DNA of 64,000 bases from Polynucleobacter sp. AP-Reno-20A-A9. GTDB lineage: Bacteria; Pseudomonadota; Gammaproteobacteria; Burkholderiales; Burkholderiaceae. The translations under genes were made by a program, and so were the position numbers. The DNA is taken from positions 186,425 to 250,424 of the forward strand of contig NZ_JACVPB010000002.1 of the NCBI RefSeq assembly GCF_018882085.1. The letters are read 5' to 3'. Position 1 is the stretch's first letter. Each line of letters begins with the position of its first letter. This document shows positions 8,421 through 16,973 of this stretch, piece after piece. The notes under the pieces were generated by a model, which was given only the letters and a program-made list of their open reading frames with translations, made no database searches and was not told where the DNA came from.

Positions 8421-9314
8421 TCAGAGGAAATAATGGTCTATCAAAAGCGCTGCAAAGAGTAGCGAAAGATAGGTAATAGAAAAGCGGAAGGTCTTTTTGG
8501 CTAAAGCATCACTGTAGGAAATAAACAAGGCAATGACATAGGCCAGGAACATTAAACCTAGGACGATTGCCGAAACTAAATACACCACACCACTCATGCC
8601 ATAGATATAAGGCAGCATCGTAGCTGCAATCAAGATGAGGGTATAGAGAACGATATTCAGAAGTGTGAAACGCTCGCCATGGGTCACTGGCAGCATTGGC
8701 AAGCCCGATTGAACATAGTCATCGCGACGATACAAAGCCAGTGCCCAGAAATGTGGAGGGGTCCACACAAAAATAATCAGAACCAAAAGCCAGGCTTCTG
8801 CCGAAAGTGTATTAGTCACTGCAGCCCAGCCCAAAGCCGGCGGCATTGCACCGGATAAACCGCCAATCACAATATTCTGTGGCGTGGCAGGCTTTAGTAA
8901 CCAGGTATAGATCACTGCATAACCAACGAAGGTAGCAAGCGTTAGCCACATTGTTAATGGGTTACAAAAATTCCACAAAATAATCATTCCGAGCGAGCCC
9001 AGAATGATTGAGAAAATAATGATGTGAAAAGGTGTGACTTCGCCAGTGGCTGATGGACGCCAAGCAGTGCGCTTCATCTTGGCATCAACGGCTTGCTCAA
9101 TCAAACAGTTCACCGCAAATGCAGCACCCGCCAAAAGCCAGATACCTACAATGCCGCCAAAAAGCACTGGATACGGAACCATGCCAGGCGTCGCTAAGAA
9201 CATACCAATCACTGCACAAAAAACGGCGAGCTGAGTCACTCTGGGTTTAGTTAAAACCCAATATTGACGCCAACGTGGCATAGCCACTGGTGCGCTTGTT
9301 TTAGAGTCGCTCAT
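8421..9314 (-). CDS. ctaB: protohaem IX farnesyltransferase (haem O synthase)
   Basis: The enzyme farnesylates haem B to haem O, the first step towards haem A. The 297-residue UbiA-family membrane protein has about nine hydrophobic segments, the entry motif LTKPRVTQL, the prenyl-diphosphate motif [15 protein letters not shown] and the second conserved loop [20 protein letters not shown] place the start at the ATG at 9314. A 40-codon upstream extension would overlap ctaA and contains nothing conserved. It follows ctaA by 2 bp and is probably translationally coupled to it. Confidence 0.95.
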   Translation of the reverse strand: MSDSKTSAPVAMPRWRQYWVLTKPRVTQLAVFCAVIGMFLATPGMVPYPVLFGGIVGIWLLAGAAFAVNCLIEQAVDAKMKRTAWRPSATGEVTPFHIIIFSIILGSLGMIILWNFCNPLTMWLTLATFVGYAVIYTWLLKPATPQNIVIGGLSGAMPPALGWAAVTNTLSAEAWLLVLIIFVWTPPHFWALALYRRDDYVQSGLPMLPVTHGERFTLLNIVLYTLILIAATMLPYIYGMSGVVYLVSAIVLGLMFLAYVIALFISYSDALAKKTFRFSITYLSLLFAALLIDHYFL

Positions 9315-9316
9315 AT

Positions 9317-10438
9317 TTACGCTATCTTCTTTTGAATGAAAGGCTTCCAAGAAGCCCAATAACTCATTCTGACCAAACAGAATATCAAAGCCGCAGAGCC
9401 GGCAGTGTGCAATAAAGCCGCTAACAACGGCCACTGAAACACCACATTAGAAATACCAGTGATGACTTGCAATAAAAGCACTCCTAGCAATAGCTTAGCC
9501 ACTTGACTAAGGCTTGATAGAACTGGGGTTGCCAGCGCAAGAGCACTCCAGCCCAGAGTACCAAGTACAACCAATACCAGCATGGCAAAGAGGCGATGTG
9601 CCCAGTGGATTGTTTGCAGGGCCGCAGGGGAGATAAATTCTCCTTGCGCATTCAGGCCTAACTGACGCCAAAGAGTAAAACCCTCACTCCAATTGGTCTC
9701 AGGCCAAGCACCTCCTAAACACATCGGGAAATCAGGACAGGCTAGTACTGCGTAATTAGTACTCACCCACGCACCTAAAAAAATTTGGATGAATAAAACC
9801 ATAAAAGAAAGGGCGAGGAGTTGCGCAGAAAGCGGCCGTACCCGAATGGTGCGAATTGCAGAGGACCTACCCTCCCATGACTGCTGCGCATACGCCGTTA
9901 AGCAAGCCAACAAGACTAAGGCCAACATCAGGTGTGTTGTAACAATGATCGGTTGCAATTTCAGGGTGACAGTCCAAGCACCAAAGGCGCCTTGAATGCA
10001 GACCAATAAAAGCAAGCCCAAGCTGCCGAGCAAAGGATTTTTTCCCAAGGACTTTAGTTTAGAAAATGCAATAGCCACTTGTACCAAAATCAATGTACCT
10101 ACTGTCATGGCTAAATAGCGATGAATCATCTCAATCCAGGCTTTAATAATTGTGACCGGCCCAGTAGGCCAAGCAATCTGTGCCTGTTGTATATCGGTTA
10201 GCGCATGAAAAGGATTGGAAGTACCGTAGCATCCAGGCCAATCAGGGCAGCCCAGCCCTGAGTCAGTGAGGCGTGTAAATGCGCCAAATACAATTAGATC
10301 AAAGGTCATGAAGACCAAGACCCAATTGAGTTTTTGCAACAAGCTATAGCCAGGCTTTTTCCAAATGAAGAAGAGTGGTAGGCCAGCAAAAATAATAGCG
10401 ATGGCTGCCAGTTCCAGAAATAAAAGGAAACTGGGCAT
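9317..10438 (-). CDS. ctaA: haem A synthase (COX15/CtaA)
   Basis: CtaA oxidises the C8 methyl of haem O to give haem A for the oxidase. The 373-aa polytopic protein has about eight transmembrane segments and the family signature [22 protein letters not shown], followed by ligand histidines in EMIHRYLAM and, in the second half, [10 protein letters not shown]. The repeat CPDFPMCLG in the second half mirrors the first CPDWPGC loop. Its ATG overlaps the stop of the preceding gene by one base (TAATG). The next gene is ctaB, the enzyme that makes its substrate. Confidence 0.96.
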   Translation of the reverse strand: MPSFLLFLELAAIAIIFAGLPLFFIWKKPGYSLLQKLNWVLVFMTFDLIVFGAFTRLTDSGLGCPDWPGCYGTSNPFHALTDIQQAQIAWPTGPVTIIKAWIEMIHRYLAMTVGTLILVQVAIAFSKLKSLGKNPLLGSLGLLLLVCIQGAFGAWTVTLKLQPIIVTTHLMLALVLLACLTAYAQQSWEGRSSAIRTIRVRPLSAQLLALSFMVLFIQIFLGAWVSTNYAVLACPDFPMCLGGAWPETNWSEGFTLWRQLGLNAQGEFISPAALQTIHWAHRLFAMLVLVVLGTLGWSALALATPVLSSLSQVAKLLLGVLLLQVITGISNVVFQWPLLAALLHTAGSAALIFCLVRMSYWASWKPFIQKKIA

Positions 10439-11094
10439 TACAAATTCTCGCCTTTGTGATTTAACTTCAGAAGCTTTTCCAAGTCTTTCTTCATACTAGA
10501 AAATTCTTTAGGTGAATTGGTCACTGGGAAATACATCATCTTTGCCGGGCTTGGATCAATCAACTGAATTTGCTGTCCTACGCCCTCTTTATTTAACCAA
10601 GCCTCAAAATCCGCCTTCTGCTTTGGGTCTGAAGGCAACGTAAGCACCTTAAGCCCTGCCGTCTTTTCGTCATAAATCTTGAGGACTTGAGGGTCAACAG
10701 GCTTACCATCTGTATTAACCCAGATTAACTGCAAGCGTTCGCTTTCTCTACCCATGGCAACTTTGGTTTGGCGCATCAGAAATAAAGCTTCAATACATTT
10801 CTCATCTTTGATGTGGCATTCACCAGCTGGACGAGCAACCAAGAGAGTCCATTTACCCTGGAGGGGGGCGTCAAGCCACGCCGCATTGAACTCTTGGGCT
10901 GGATATACGAGTGTTCCGAAATTGGTTTTTCCACCCTCAGGTTTAATTACGTAATAAGCAAAGTAAGAGGCGAGAACTGGTGAGGCACAGGCAAGCAATA
11001 ACAACAACATCTGAATACGGCCACGACGCGTACGCGCATTAATCGCAGATGCATCCACCTGTGAAGCTGGAATTAATAACTCTTTATCACTCAC
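10438..11094 (-). CDS. uncharacterised membrane-anchored protein of the cytochrome oxidase assembly operon
   Basis: The 218-residue protein has one transmembrane segment (about 27-48) after a short cytoplasmic N-terminus, then a periplasmic domain of about 170 residues. Cys codons occur in GECHIKDEKC. I chose a GTG start at 11094 that overlaps the SURF1 stop; an upstream 48-codon extension would lie antisense-free inside SURF1 and has no conserved look. The region LVARPAGECHIKDEKCIEALFLMRQTKVAMG with DPSPAKMMYFP faintly recalls a thioredoxin-like fold. Homologues sit at this position in many Burkholderiales cox loci, so a role in oxidase assembly is inferred, not shown. Confidence 0.8.
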   Translation of the reverse strand: MSDKELLIPASQVDASAINARTRRGRIQMLLLLLACASPVLASYFAYYVIKPEGGKTNFGTLVYPAQEFNAAWLDAPLQGKWTLLVARPAGECHIKDEKCIEALFLMRQTKVAMGRESERLQLIWVNTDGKPVDPQVLKIYDEKTAGLKVLTLPSDPKQKADFEAWLNKEGVGQQIQLIDPSPAKMMYFPVTNSPKEFSSMKKDLEKLLKLNHKGENL

Positions 11095-11879
11095 TCTTGA
11101 TCCCCATTCACTAATCCCTGTCGTTTGTATTGCCGCAGGCCACTTAGCAACCAAAATAAAAATCCAGCAAAAGCCAAAGCAAACCACTGGAATGCATAAG
11201 CATAATGGCGATCGACCCCACTTGTCAGAGGCGCCCAATCGCGGATTAAGCCATCCTCTATGCCAATCTCAATCTCACGCAAGATAAAGGGCGCTTGACT
11301 CCAGCCATGTAACTTGCCTTCAGTTGTTAAATCAAAATTTTGCTCAATTCTTGGTTTGTTTATATCAGCAGAAATCTTGCTGCTCCCAAGCTCATAGACT
11401 TTTCCGGGATGAGCAAATACAACGCCTTCAATATTGACTACTGTATTTGGGGTTTGCACGGGTGGAAGGGTTTCGCGATTTTCATTATTGCGCGGCGCCC
11501 AACCCCGATTCACCCAAAGAACCTCATCCCTCCCTTCCAACCTCAAAGGCATCATCAGGTAAAAGCCGGACTGTGCAGTGGCGCTACCAACAGGAGGAAT
11601 AGGTCTTGGCCTGTTATCCAGCCAAACTGCTGCCTCAGGAACATATCGCCCACGAGCAATCATACGACGCTCACTAGCCTCTTCCAAAGTCCATGGTGTT
11701 GCATTAGCACTTAAGATGGGCATTTGTTGGCGGGCCAGTAAATTCGCTGCCAAGGCAATTTTGGTATTAGCCCTGCTCAGTTGCCAGACCCCAGCACCAC
11801 AGCCGATCGCAATCACCAGCAAGGCTGATAAAGTAGCAACTATGCGCTTGGCAACGAGGGCAAAAAACAGCTTATTCAA
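11091..11879 (-). CDS. SURF1 family cytochrome oxidase biogenesis protein
   Basis: SURF1 assists haem A insertion into cytochrome oxidase subunit I. The 262-aa protein has the family topology: an N-terminal transmembrane helix (about 14-33), a periplasmic domain with RYVPEAAVWLDNRP and WVNRGWAP, and a C-terminal helix (about 228-250) followed by YKRQG. No ATG is available in frame: an in-frame stop lies upstream and the first Met-like codon is TTG at 11879. That start is only 14 bp from the divergent ATG at 11894 and shows no evident Shine-Dalgarno sequence. Confidence 0.92.
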   Translation of the reverse strand: MNKLFFALVAKRIVATLSALLVIAIGCGAGVWQLSRANTKIALAANLLARQQMPILSANATPWTLEEASERRMIARGRYVPEAAVWLDNRPRPIPPVGSATAQSGFYLMMPLRLEGRDEVLWVNRGWAPRNNENRETLPPVQTPNTVVNIEGVVFAHPGKVYELGSSKISADINKPRIEQNFDLTTEGKLHGWSQAPFILREIEIGIEDGLIRDWAPLTSGVDRHYAYAFQWFALAFAGFLFWLLSGLRQYKRQGLVNGDQE

Positions 11880-11893
11880 TTGAGGGATTTGAG

Positions 11894-12106
11894 ATGAAGT
11901 GGATTATTCCTATTGTCCTACTAATGATTGTTTTTAGCTTAGGATCGGCTTTGTATTACATGATGAAAGATAGGGGAAATAGCTCCCGTATGGTTCATTC
12001 ACTGATGCTACGCATTGGGTTGTCCGTCGCGCTATTTTTAGGAATTTTGCTAGCCCACTACTTTGGTCTCATTGAAGCTACCGGCATCAGGGTGGGAACA
12101 AACTAG
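11894..12106 (+). CDS. DUF2909-type twin transmembrane small protein
   Basis: The 70-residue protein has two hydrophobic helices (about 4-23 and 39-61) separated by a basic loop DRGNSSRMVHSLMLR. This fits the DUF2909/twin-transmembrane proteins found in betaproteobacterial cytochrome oxidase loci. It has a good GAGGGA ribosome-binding site 6 bases before the ATG. It is the only gene of the oxidase block on the plus strand, divergent from SURF1 and convergent with ctaE. Function is unknown; a part in oxidase assembly or stability is inferred from position only. Confidence 0.85.
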   Translation: MKWIIPIVLLMIVFSLGSALYYMMKDRGNSSRMVHSLMLRIGLSVALFLGILLAHYFGLIEATGIRVGTN

Positions 12107-12134
12107 TCGCTAGCGAACAATACAAGAGCGCTGA

Positions 12135-12166
12135 AACAAATCGGGGCTTTAAAGCCCCGATTTGTT
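12135..12166. terminator. bidirectional terminator, perfect 32-bp palindrome
   Basis: Two 16-base arms pair without mismatch (an A-rich outer part, then TCGGGGC, and its complement). The palindrome lies between the convergent stops of the DUF2909 gene and ctaE, and gives an A-tract/T-tract structure on either strand. It would end the ctaCD-ctaE transcript and the small plus-strand transcript. Confidence 0.88.
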
Positions 12167-12173
12167 ATTCAAA

Positions 12174-13028
12174 CTACATCCAGTAAACAGCGATGTACAG
12201 ACCAAGCCAGACTACGTCAACGAAGTGCCAGTACCAAGCAGCGCCTTCAAAAGCGAAGTGGTGTTTAGCAGTAAAGTCACCGCGAATCATACGGCGCAAT
12301 ACGATGGCCAGCATAGTGCCGCCAAGGAATACGTGGAAACCATGGAATCCAGTCAACATAAAAAATGTAGAGCCGTAGATACCTGATGTGAGCTTCAAAT
12401 TGAGCTCATGGTAAGCGTGGTAGTACTCAAAAACCTGGAAGCACAAGAAGATAAAACCCAGGCCAACAGTTGCAGCCAAGCCGATAATAGCCTTCTTCAT
12501 GTGGTTCGCTACCAATGCATGGTGAGCAATAGTAATCGTCACGCCAGAGCTCAATAACAATAATGTGTTGATAGTTGGAATCGGCCATGGGCCCATGGTG
12601 GTGAACTTCTCAACCAATCCAGCAGGACCATCATTTGGCCAGACAGCCTGGAAATTAGGCCAAAGTAATTTGCTCGTAACGTCACCCATCCAAGGCATTG
12701 CAATATTGCGTGCGTAAAAGAGGGCCGCAAAGAATGCGCCGAAGAACATGATTTCTGAGAAGATGAACCAAGCCATTGACCAGCGATAAGAAATATCAAC
12801 GTTGACACCATTCTTACCAGCATTGGACTCAGCAATCGTATCGCCGAACCAGTTATACAGCACGTATATAACAAATGCCACGCCCGCAAGGGTAAGAGGG
12901 GCGCCCCAAGAAGCATGATTTACCCATCCAGAGATACCAAAGCCAAAAGCAACTAAGCCAAGTGCGGCCATTGCTGGATGTCTAGATAGTCCAGGGACGA
13001 AATAGTATGGGGTTGAATTGGATGACAT
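12174..13028 (-). CDS. ctaE: cytochrome c oxidase subunit III
   Basis: This is the 284-residue core subunit III of the aa3 oxidase, with seven transmembrane segments. Family features include YYFVPGLSRHP at the N-terminus, RWSMAWFIFSEIMFFGAFFAALFYAR and, near the end, GFHGFHVFLGG and FEGAAWYWHFVDVVWLGLY. I use the ATG at 13028, preceded by GAGAG; a TTG six codons upstream is less likely. It lies 29 bp after the DUF2970 gene and is the last gene of the ctaC-led transcript, followed by the palindromic terminator. Confidence 0.96.
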   Translation of the reverse strand: MSSNSTPYYFVPGLSRHPAMAALGLVAFGFGISGWVNHASWGAPLTLAGVAFVIYVLYNWFGDTIAESNAGKNGVNVDISYRWSMAWFIFSEIMFFGAFFAALFYARNIAMPWMGDVTSKLLWPNFQAVWPNDGPAGLVEKFTTMGPWPIPTINTLLLLSSGVTITIAHHALVANHMKKAIIGLAATVGLGFIFLCFQVFEYYHAYHELNLKLTSGIYGSTFFMLTGFHGFHVFLGGTMLAIVLRRMIRGDFTAKHHFAFEGAAWYWHFVDVVWLGLYIAVYWM

Positions 13029-13057
13029 CTTATTCTCTCTATTCAATCAAAAAATAA

Positions 13058-13252
13058 TCAATGGGACACAACTGCTTTCACTATCAACAGGAGAACACCC
13101 ATAAAAATCAAGGCGCCAACAACACCTGCAATGATAATGTGAACAAAACTAAGTGAAGCAACATCTTCCTGCAAACCTGATTGTTTACGCACCCCCAAGA
13201 AGCCCCACATTACGGCTTTCATAGACTGCATAAAACTACTTTTTTTCTTCAC
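13058..13252 (-). CDS. DUF2970 small membrane protein
   Basis: The 64-aa protein starts with a basic N-terminus, has MKAVMWGFLGVRKQSG (the DUF2970 signature around residues 11-26), and ends with one transmembrane helix (about 37-61). It is found between ctaG and ctaE in many betaproteobacterial oxidase operons. Its ATG overlaps the ctaG stop by 4 nt, which suggests translational coupling. The function is not known; involvement in subunit assembly is an inference from conserved position. Confidence 0.88.
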   Translation of the reverse strand: MKKKSSFMQSMKAVMWGFLGVRKQSGLQEDVASLSFVHIIIAGVVGALIFMGVLLLIVKAVVSH

Positions 13253-13839
13253 GACACCACCTTTGATTTTGGAGCCGGTGGTGTACCACCCGCGCCCAAC
13301 TCAAAGAAGGTATACGACAAAGTAATGGTTTTCACATCTTCCGGGAGACCCGCATCGATCACAAAAACTACCGGCATCTTTTTTGTCTCATTTGCCGCTA
13401 ATGTCTGCTCTTGAAAACAAAAACACTCTAACTTTGTAAAAAACTCTGTTGCGCTTTTAGGCGCATAACTTGGTATTGCCTGTGCTCGTACTTGGCGATT
13501 TTGATTATTAGTGACCTCATAAACAATCTCGGTCATTTCACCAGGATGCACTTCTAAAAAATTCTTTACTGGTTTGAAAGTAAACGGGCCACGGCTATTA
13601 GAGTCAAACTCGATCGTCACCGTACGTGCATAGTTAACTTGGGTATTACCAACCCTATTTGGGCTAAAGGCTCTGACACCATAGTCATTTTTGCTCGTTA
13701 CAACATTAATCCCAGTCACCTCACACAAGGCTTTATACATTGGGACTAGTGCATAACCAAATCCAAACATCATTACCGCTGCAATTAAGAGCTTTAATAA
13801 AATCTGGCGATTTAGTGATTGAGTTGAAACCATCGTCAT
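13249..13839 (-). CDS. ctaG: cytochrome c oxidase assembly protein CtaG/Cox11
   Basis: Cox11-type CtaG inserts CuB into oxidase subunit I. The 196-residue protein has one transmembrane helix (about 13-32), a conserved Cys39 in YKALCEVTG, and a periplasmic immunoglobulin-like domain carrying the copper-binding CFCF motif. It ends with the family feature LSYTFFELG. Two ATGs two codons apart (13839 and 13833) are possible starts. It follows the 43-aa assembly protein by 7 bp and overlaps the DUF2970 gene by 4 nt. Confidence 0.96.
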   Translation of the reverse strand: MTMVSTQSLNRQILLKLLIAAVMMFGFGYALVPMYKALCEVTGINVVTSKNDYGVRAFSPNRVGNTQVNYARTVTIEFDSNSRGPFTFKPVKNFLEVHPGEMTEIVYEVTNNQNRQVRAQAIPSYAPKSATEFFTKLECFCFQEQTLAANETKKMPVVFVIDAGLPEDVKTITLSYTFFELGAGGTPPAPKSKVVS

Positions 13840-13846
13840 TGCGGGA

Positions 13847-13978
13847 TTAACCCAACATACTCCGTTTAATCACAATACCAATAAAAAATATCAGTGACAC
13901 ACTCAAAAGAATGAGGCCCATCCTGCGATTCTTCGCAGCAAGGGCTTGTTTCTCTGAAGAATTAAATTCCTGCTTCAT
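13847..13978 (-). CDS. cytochrome oxidase small assembly protein (43 aa)
   Basis: Starting at the ATG at 13978 the protein has 43 residues: a polar, charged first half (QEFNSSEKQALAAKNRRM) and one hydrophobic helix (about 21-38). The start lies inside the last codons of ctaD (17-bp overlap in another frame). The ctaD-small protein-ctaG order is widely conserved in betaproteobacteria, where this kind of protein is called a cytochrome oxidase small assembly protein. A longer reading starting at 14062 would lie within ctaD and looks spurious. Confidence 0.85.
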   Translation of the reverse strand: MKQEFNSSEKQALAAKNRRMGLILLSVSLIFFIGIVIKRSMLG

Positions 13979-15581
13979 GCATTTGCTCAGCACTAGGCGG
14001 AGTTTCAAAAGTGTGGTGTGGTGCTGGAGAAGGAATAGTCCACTCCAAACCTTTAGCTCCATCCCATGGCTTCATTGGTGCTTTTTCACCTTGGCCGCGG
14101 TATGCAGGAAGCACGACGAAGATCAAGAAATAGACCTGCGACAAGCCAAAGCCCAATGCGCCGATCGAAGCGATTAAATTGAAATCAGCAAACTGGGTTG
14201 GATAGTCGGCATAGCGACGTGGCATACCAGCTAAACCCAAGAAATGCATCGGGAAGAATGTGATGTTAAAGAAAATCATGGAAGTCCAGAAGTGGATCTT
14301 GCCGCGAGTTTCACTAGCCATGCGACCCGTCCACTTGGGGCACCAGTAGTAGAAACCAGCGAACATGGCAAACAATGAACCTGCTACCAGTACATAGTGG
14401 AAGTGAGCCACAACATAGTAGGTATCTTGCAAACCGATATCAATTGGCGCCATTGCTAAGATCAAACCAGTAAAGCCACCCATCGTAAATACGAAGATGA
14501 AACCAATAGCCCACAACATTGGGGTTTCGAAAGTCATCGAACCTTTCCACATTGTTGCTACCCAGTTAAAAATCTTTACACCAGTTGGAACAGCGATCAA
14601 CATAGTTGCGTACATGAAGAAAAGCTGGCCAGTGACAGGCATACCAGTTGCAAACATGTGGTGAGCCCAAACGATGAATGACAAGATCGCAATAGATGCG
14701 GTTGCATAAACCATTGAGCTGTAACCAAACAATGTTTTTCTGGAGAAAGCAGGAATAATTTCACTCACGATTCCAAATGCTGGAAGAATCATGATGTAAA
14801 CCTCTGGGTGACCAAAGAACCAGAAAATATGCTGGAACATGATTGGGTCGCCACCGCCAACTGCGGAGAAGAATGAGGTGCCAAAGTGACGATCAGTCAA
14901 AGTCATCGTGATCGCACCAGCCAGTACAGGCATCACAGCAATCAACAAATAAGCAGTAATCAACCAAGTCCAGCAGAACATTGGCATCTTCATCAAAGTC
15001 ATGCCCGGAGCGCGCATATTCAAGATGGTCACGATGATATTGATCGAACCCATAATGGAAGAAGCACCCAATAAGTGGAGGGCAAAAATTGCCATGTCCA
15101 TGCCAGGACCCATTTGTGAGGTCAGCGGAGCATACATAGTCCAACCGCCTGCTGGAGCACCACCAGGGACAAGGAATGAGCTCAATAACAAGGTTGCAGC
15201 CACCGGCAGAATCCAGAAGCTAAAGTTGTTCATACGAGCAAATGCCATATCGGATGCGCCAATTTGCAAAGGCACCATCCAGTTCGCGAAACCAACGAAT
15301 GCCGGCATGATCGCACCGAATACCATTACCAAGCCATGCATGGTTGTCAGCTGATTAAAGAACTCAGGGCGGAAGAATTGCAAACCAGGCTGGAATAATT
15401 CCAGGCGAATACCCAAAGCCATCGTGCCACCAGCTAATAGGCTGATGAATGAGAAGAGCAAATACATCGTGCCAATATCTTTGTGGTTGGTTGCAAACAA
15501 CCAACGACGCCATCCGTGTGGCATGTGATCATCATGCGCGTGGTCGTGTGCGTGATCGTGGGTAGTAGAGACTGTACTCAT
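13962..15581 (-). CDS. ctaD: cytochrome c oxidase subunit I
   Basis: Subunit I carries haem a, haem a3 and CuB and is the site of O2 reduction and proton pumping. The 539-aa protein has twelve transmembrane segments. The CuB/haem motif WFFGHPEVYIMILP is followed by the conserved HHMFATGMPV and, later, AHFHYVLVAGS with the haem ligands. The N-terminus is His/Asp-rich (HDHAHDHAHDDHMPHGW), possibly a metal-collecting stretch. It is the second gene of the operon, 43 bp after ctaC. Confidence 0.98.
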   Translation of the reverse strand: MSTVSTTHDHAHDHAHDDHMPHGWRRWLFATNHKDIGTMYLLFSFISLLAGGTMALGIRLELFQPGLQFFRPEFFNQLTTMHGLVMVFGAIMPAFVGFANWMVPLQIGASDMAFARMNNFSFWILPVAATLLLSSFLVPGGAPAGGWTMYAPLTSQMGPGMDMAIFALHLLGASSIMGSINIIVTILNMRAPGMTLMKMPMFCWTWLITAYLLIAVMPVLAGAITMTLTDRHFGTSFFSAVGGGDPIMFQHIFWFFGHPEVYIMILPAFGIVSEIIPAFSRKTLFGYSSMVYATASIAILSFIVWAHHMFATGMPVTGQLFFMYATMLIAVPTGVKIFNWVATMWKGSMTFETPMLWAIGFIFVFTMGGFTGLILAMAPIDIGLQDTYYVVAHFHYVLVAGSLFAMFAGFYYWCPKWTGRMASETRGKIHFWTSMIFFNITFFPMHFLGLAGMPRRYADYPTQFADFNLIASIGALGFGLSQVYFLIFVVLPAYRGQGEKAPMKPWDGAKGLEWTIPSPAPHHTFETPPSAEQMHEAGI

Positions 15582-15624
15582 GGATTACTCCGGTTTCGTT
15601 TTTATCTGTATTAGTTAATCTGGA

Positions 15625-16782
15625 TTACTTGCCGCCATGTGCGGTCATGATTTCTTGGGTCTGAATCACTTCGCCTGTCTTATTGCCCCAGGAGTTACGG
15701 GTATAAGTAATTACAGCAGCAATATCGGCATCAGAAAGAACACCACCCCATTTCGGCATTGCATTTTTACCATTGAGCAAGATATTGAACTGACCCTCCT
15801 TAGGACCGTTCACTACTTTACTGCCATCCAATGCAGGGAATGCACCAGCACCTTTGCCATTCGGCTGGTGGCAAGCTGCACAGTTCGCTGCATAAACTTT
15901 AGCGCCGCGCTCTTTTTGCTCATCCAAGGTGTAAACCTTTGATGGATCGTCACCGCCAGCACCCATTGCTTTTTTCTTCTCAGCAACCCAAGCGGTGTAG
16001 TCCTCTTGTGACACTACTCTCACAACGATAGGCATGAATGCATGCTCTGCACCGCATAGCTCAGAACACTGACCGCGGAATGTACCAATCTTATCGGCTC
16101 TAAACCAAGTGTCACGAACGAAGCCCGGGATCGCATCCTGCTTTACGCCAAATGCTGGGATAGTCCAAGCATGAATAACGTCGTTAGCAGTAGTGATTAA
16201 ACGAATTTTTTTGCCAACTGGCACAACCATTTCGTTATCCACTTCCATCAAATAAGTATCTGACTTAGGTGCTAAGTTATTGATTGCTTCACGTGATGTT
16301 GCCAAAGTGGAAATAAAATTGATGCCTTCACCCTCACCCTTAATGTAATCGTAACCCCACTTCCACTGATAACCAGTAGTCTTAATAGTGATGTCAGAGT
16401 TGGTAGTGTCTTTCATCGCCACAACAGTTTTTGTTGCTGGCAATGCCATGCCGATAACAATCAGCAATGGAACAACTGTCCAAATGATTTCAACAGTTGT
16501 GCTCTCGTGAAAAGAAGCGGATTTGTGACCCAATGATTTACGGTGCTTCAAGATGGAATAAAACATCACCCCAAAAACGCCAATAAAAATCACTGCGCAA
16601 ATGACCAACATCATCCAATGCAACCAATGGATTTCTTGCATGATTTTGGTAGCAGGAGGCGCAAAATTCAGCTGATTAACAGCTGGGCCACCAGGCATAT
16701 TCTCTGCTGCATGAGCAAATGCAGTACCAAAAGCTACTGCGAAATAGAGCGAAGCCCTAGTGACTTTTCCAAATAAATTCAT
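15625..16782 (-). CDS. ctaC: cytochrome c oxidase subunit II fused to cytochrome c
   Basis: The 385-residue subunit II has a signal peptide (about 1-25), two membrane helices (about 53-77 and 97-117) and a cupredoxin domain. The CuA ligands are seen as His204, Cys239, Cys243, His247 and Met250. The C-terminus adds a cytochrome c domain with the haem site CAACH at 301-305 and a Met ligand region near NAMPKWGG, giving a caa3-like subunit II. Electrons enter here from cytochrome c. It is the first gene of the operon; a promoter candidate lies about 90 bp upstream. Confidence 0.97.
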   Translation of the reverse strand: MNLFGKVTRASLYFAVAFGTAFAHAAENMPGGPAVNQLNFAPPATKIMQEIHWLHWMMLVICAVIFIGVFGVMFYSILKHRKSLGHKSASFHESTTVEIIWTVVPLLIVIGMALPATKTVVAMKDTTNSDITIKTTGYQWKWGYDYIKGEGEGINFISTLATSREAINNLAPKSDTYLMEVDNEMVVPVGKKIRLITTANDVIHAWTIPAFGVKQDAIPGFVRDTWFRADKIGTFRGQCSELCGAEHAFMPIVVRVVSQEDYTAWVAEKKKAMGAGGDDPSKVYTLDEQKERGAKVYAANCAACHQPNGKGAGAFPALDGSKVVNGPKEGQFNILLNGKNAMPKWGGVLSDADIAAVITYTRNSWGNKTGEVIQTQEIMTAHGGK

Positions 16783-16870
16783 CTTATTCTCTGTTTATTG
16801 TCGTGAGCAAAGCAGCAAAAATGCCACAAAATGCCCAAAAAACGGTCTCAAGCTAATACTTACAGCCGTG

Positions 16871-16899
16871 ATTATAGGGTTAATTAAGCGCAAGAACAA
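16871..16899 (-). promoter_or_regulatory. candidate promoter of the ctaC operon
   Basis: On the minus strand TTGTTC (16894-16899) and a perfect TATAAT (16871-16876) are separated by exactly 17 bp, in the 191-bp gap before ctaC. The -35 matches at 4 of 6 positions. The distance to the ctaC ATG leaves a leader of roughly 80 bases. Confidence 0.55.
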
Positions 16900-16973
16900 A
16901 CCGGGTTAACCCAGCTTGAACCAATCTTGGTCAAGGTTTAAATGATAGTAAGCACTTACACTTAGGCAGAATC

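Noticed and set aside
8421..9434. Longer ctaB starting at 9434
   Set aside because: The extra 40 residues overlap the ctaA 3' end and have no haem O synthase features. The ATG at 9314 begins a normal N-terminus.
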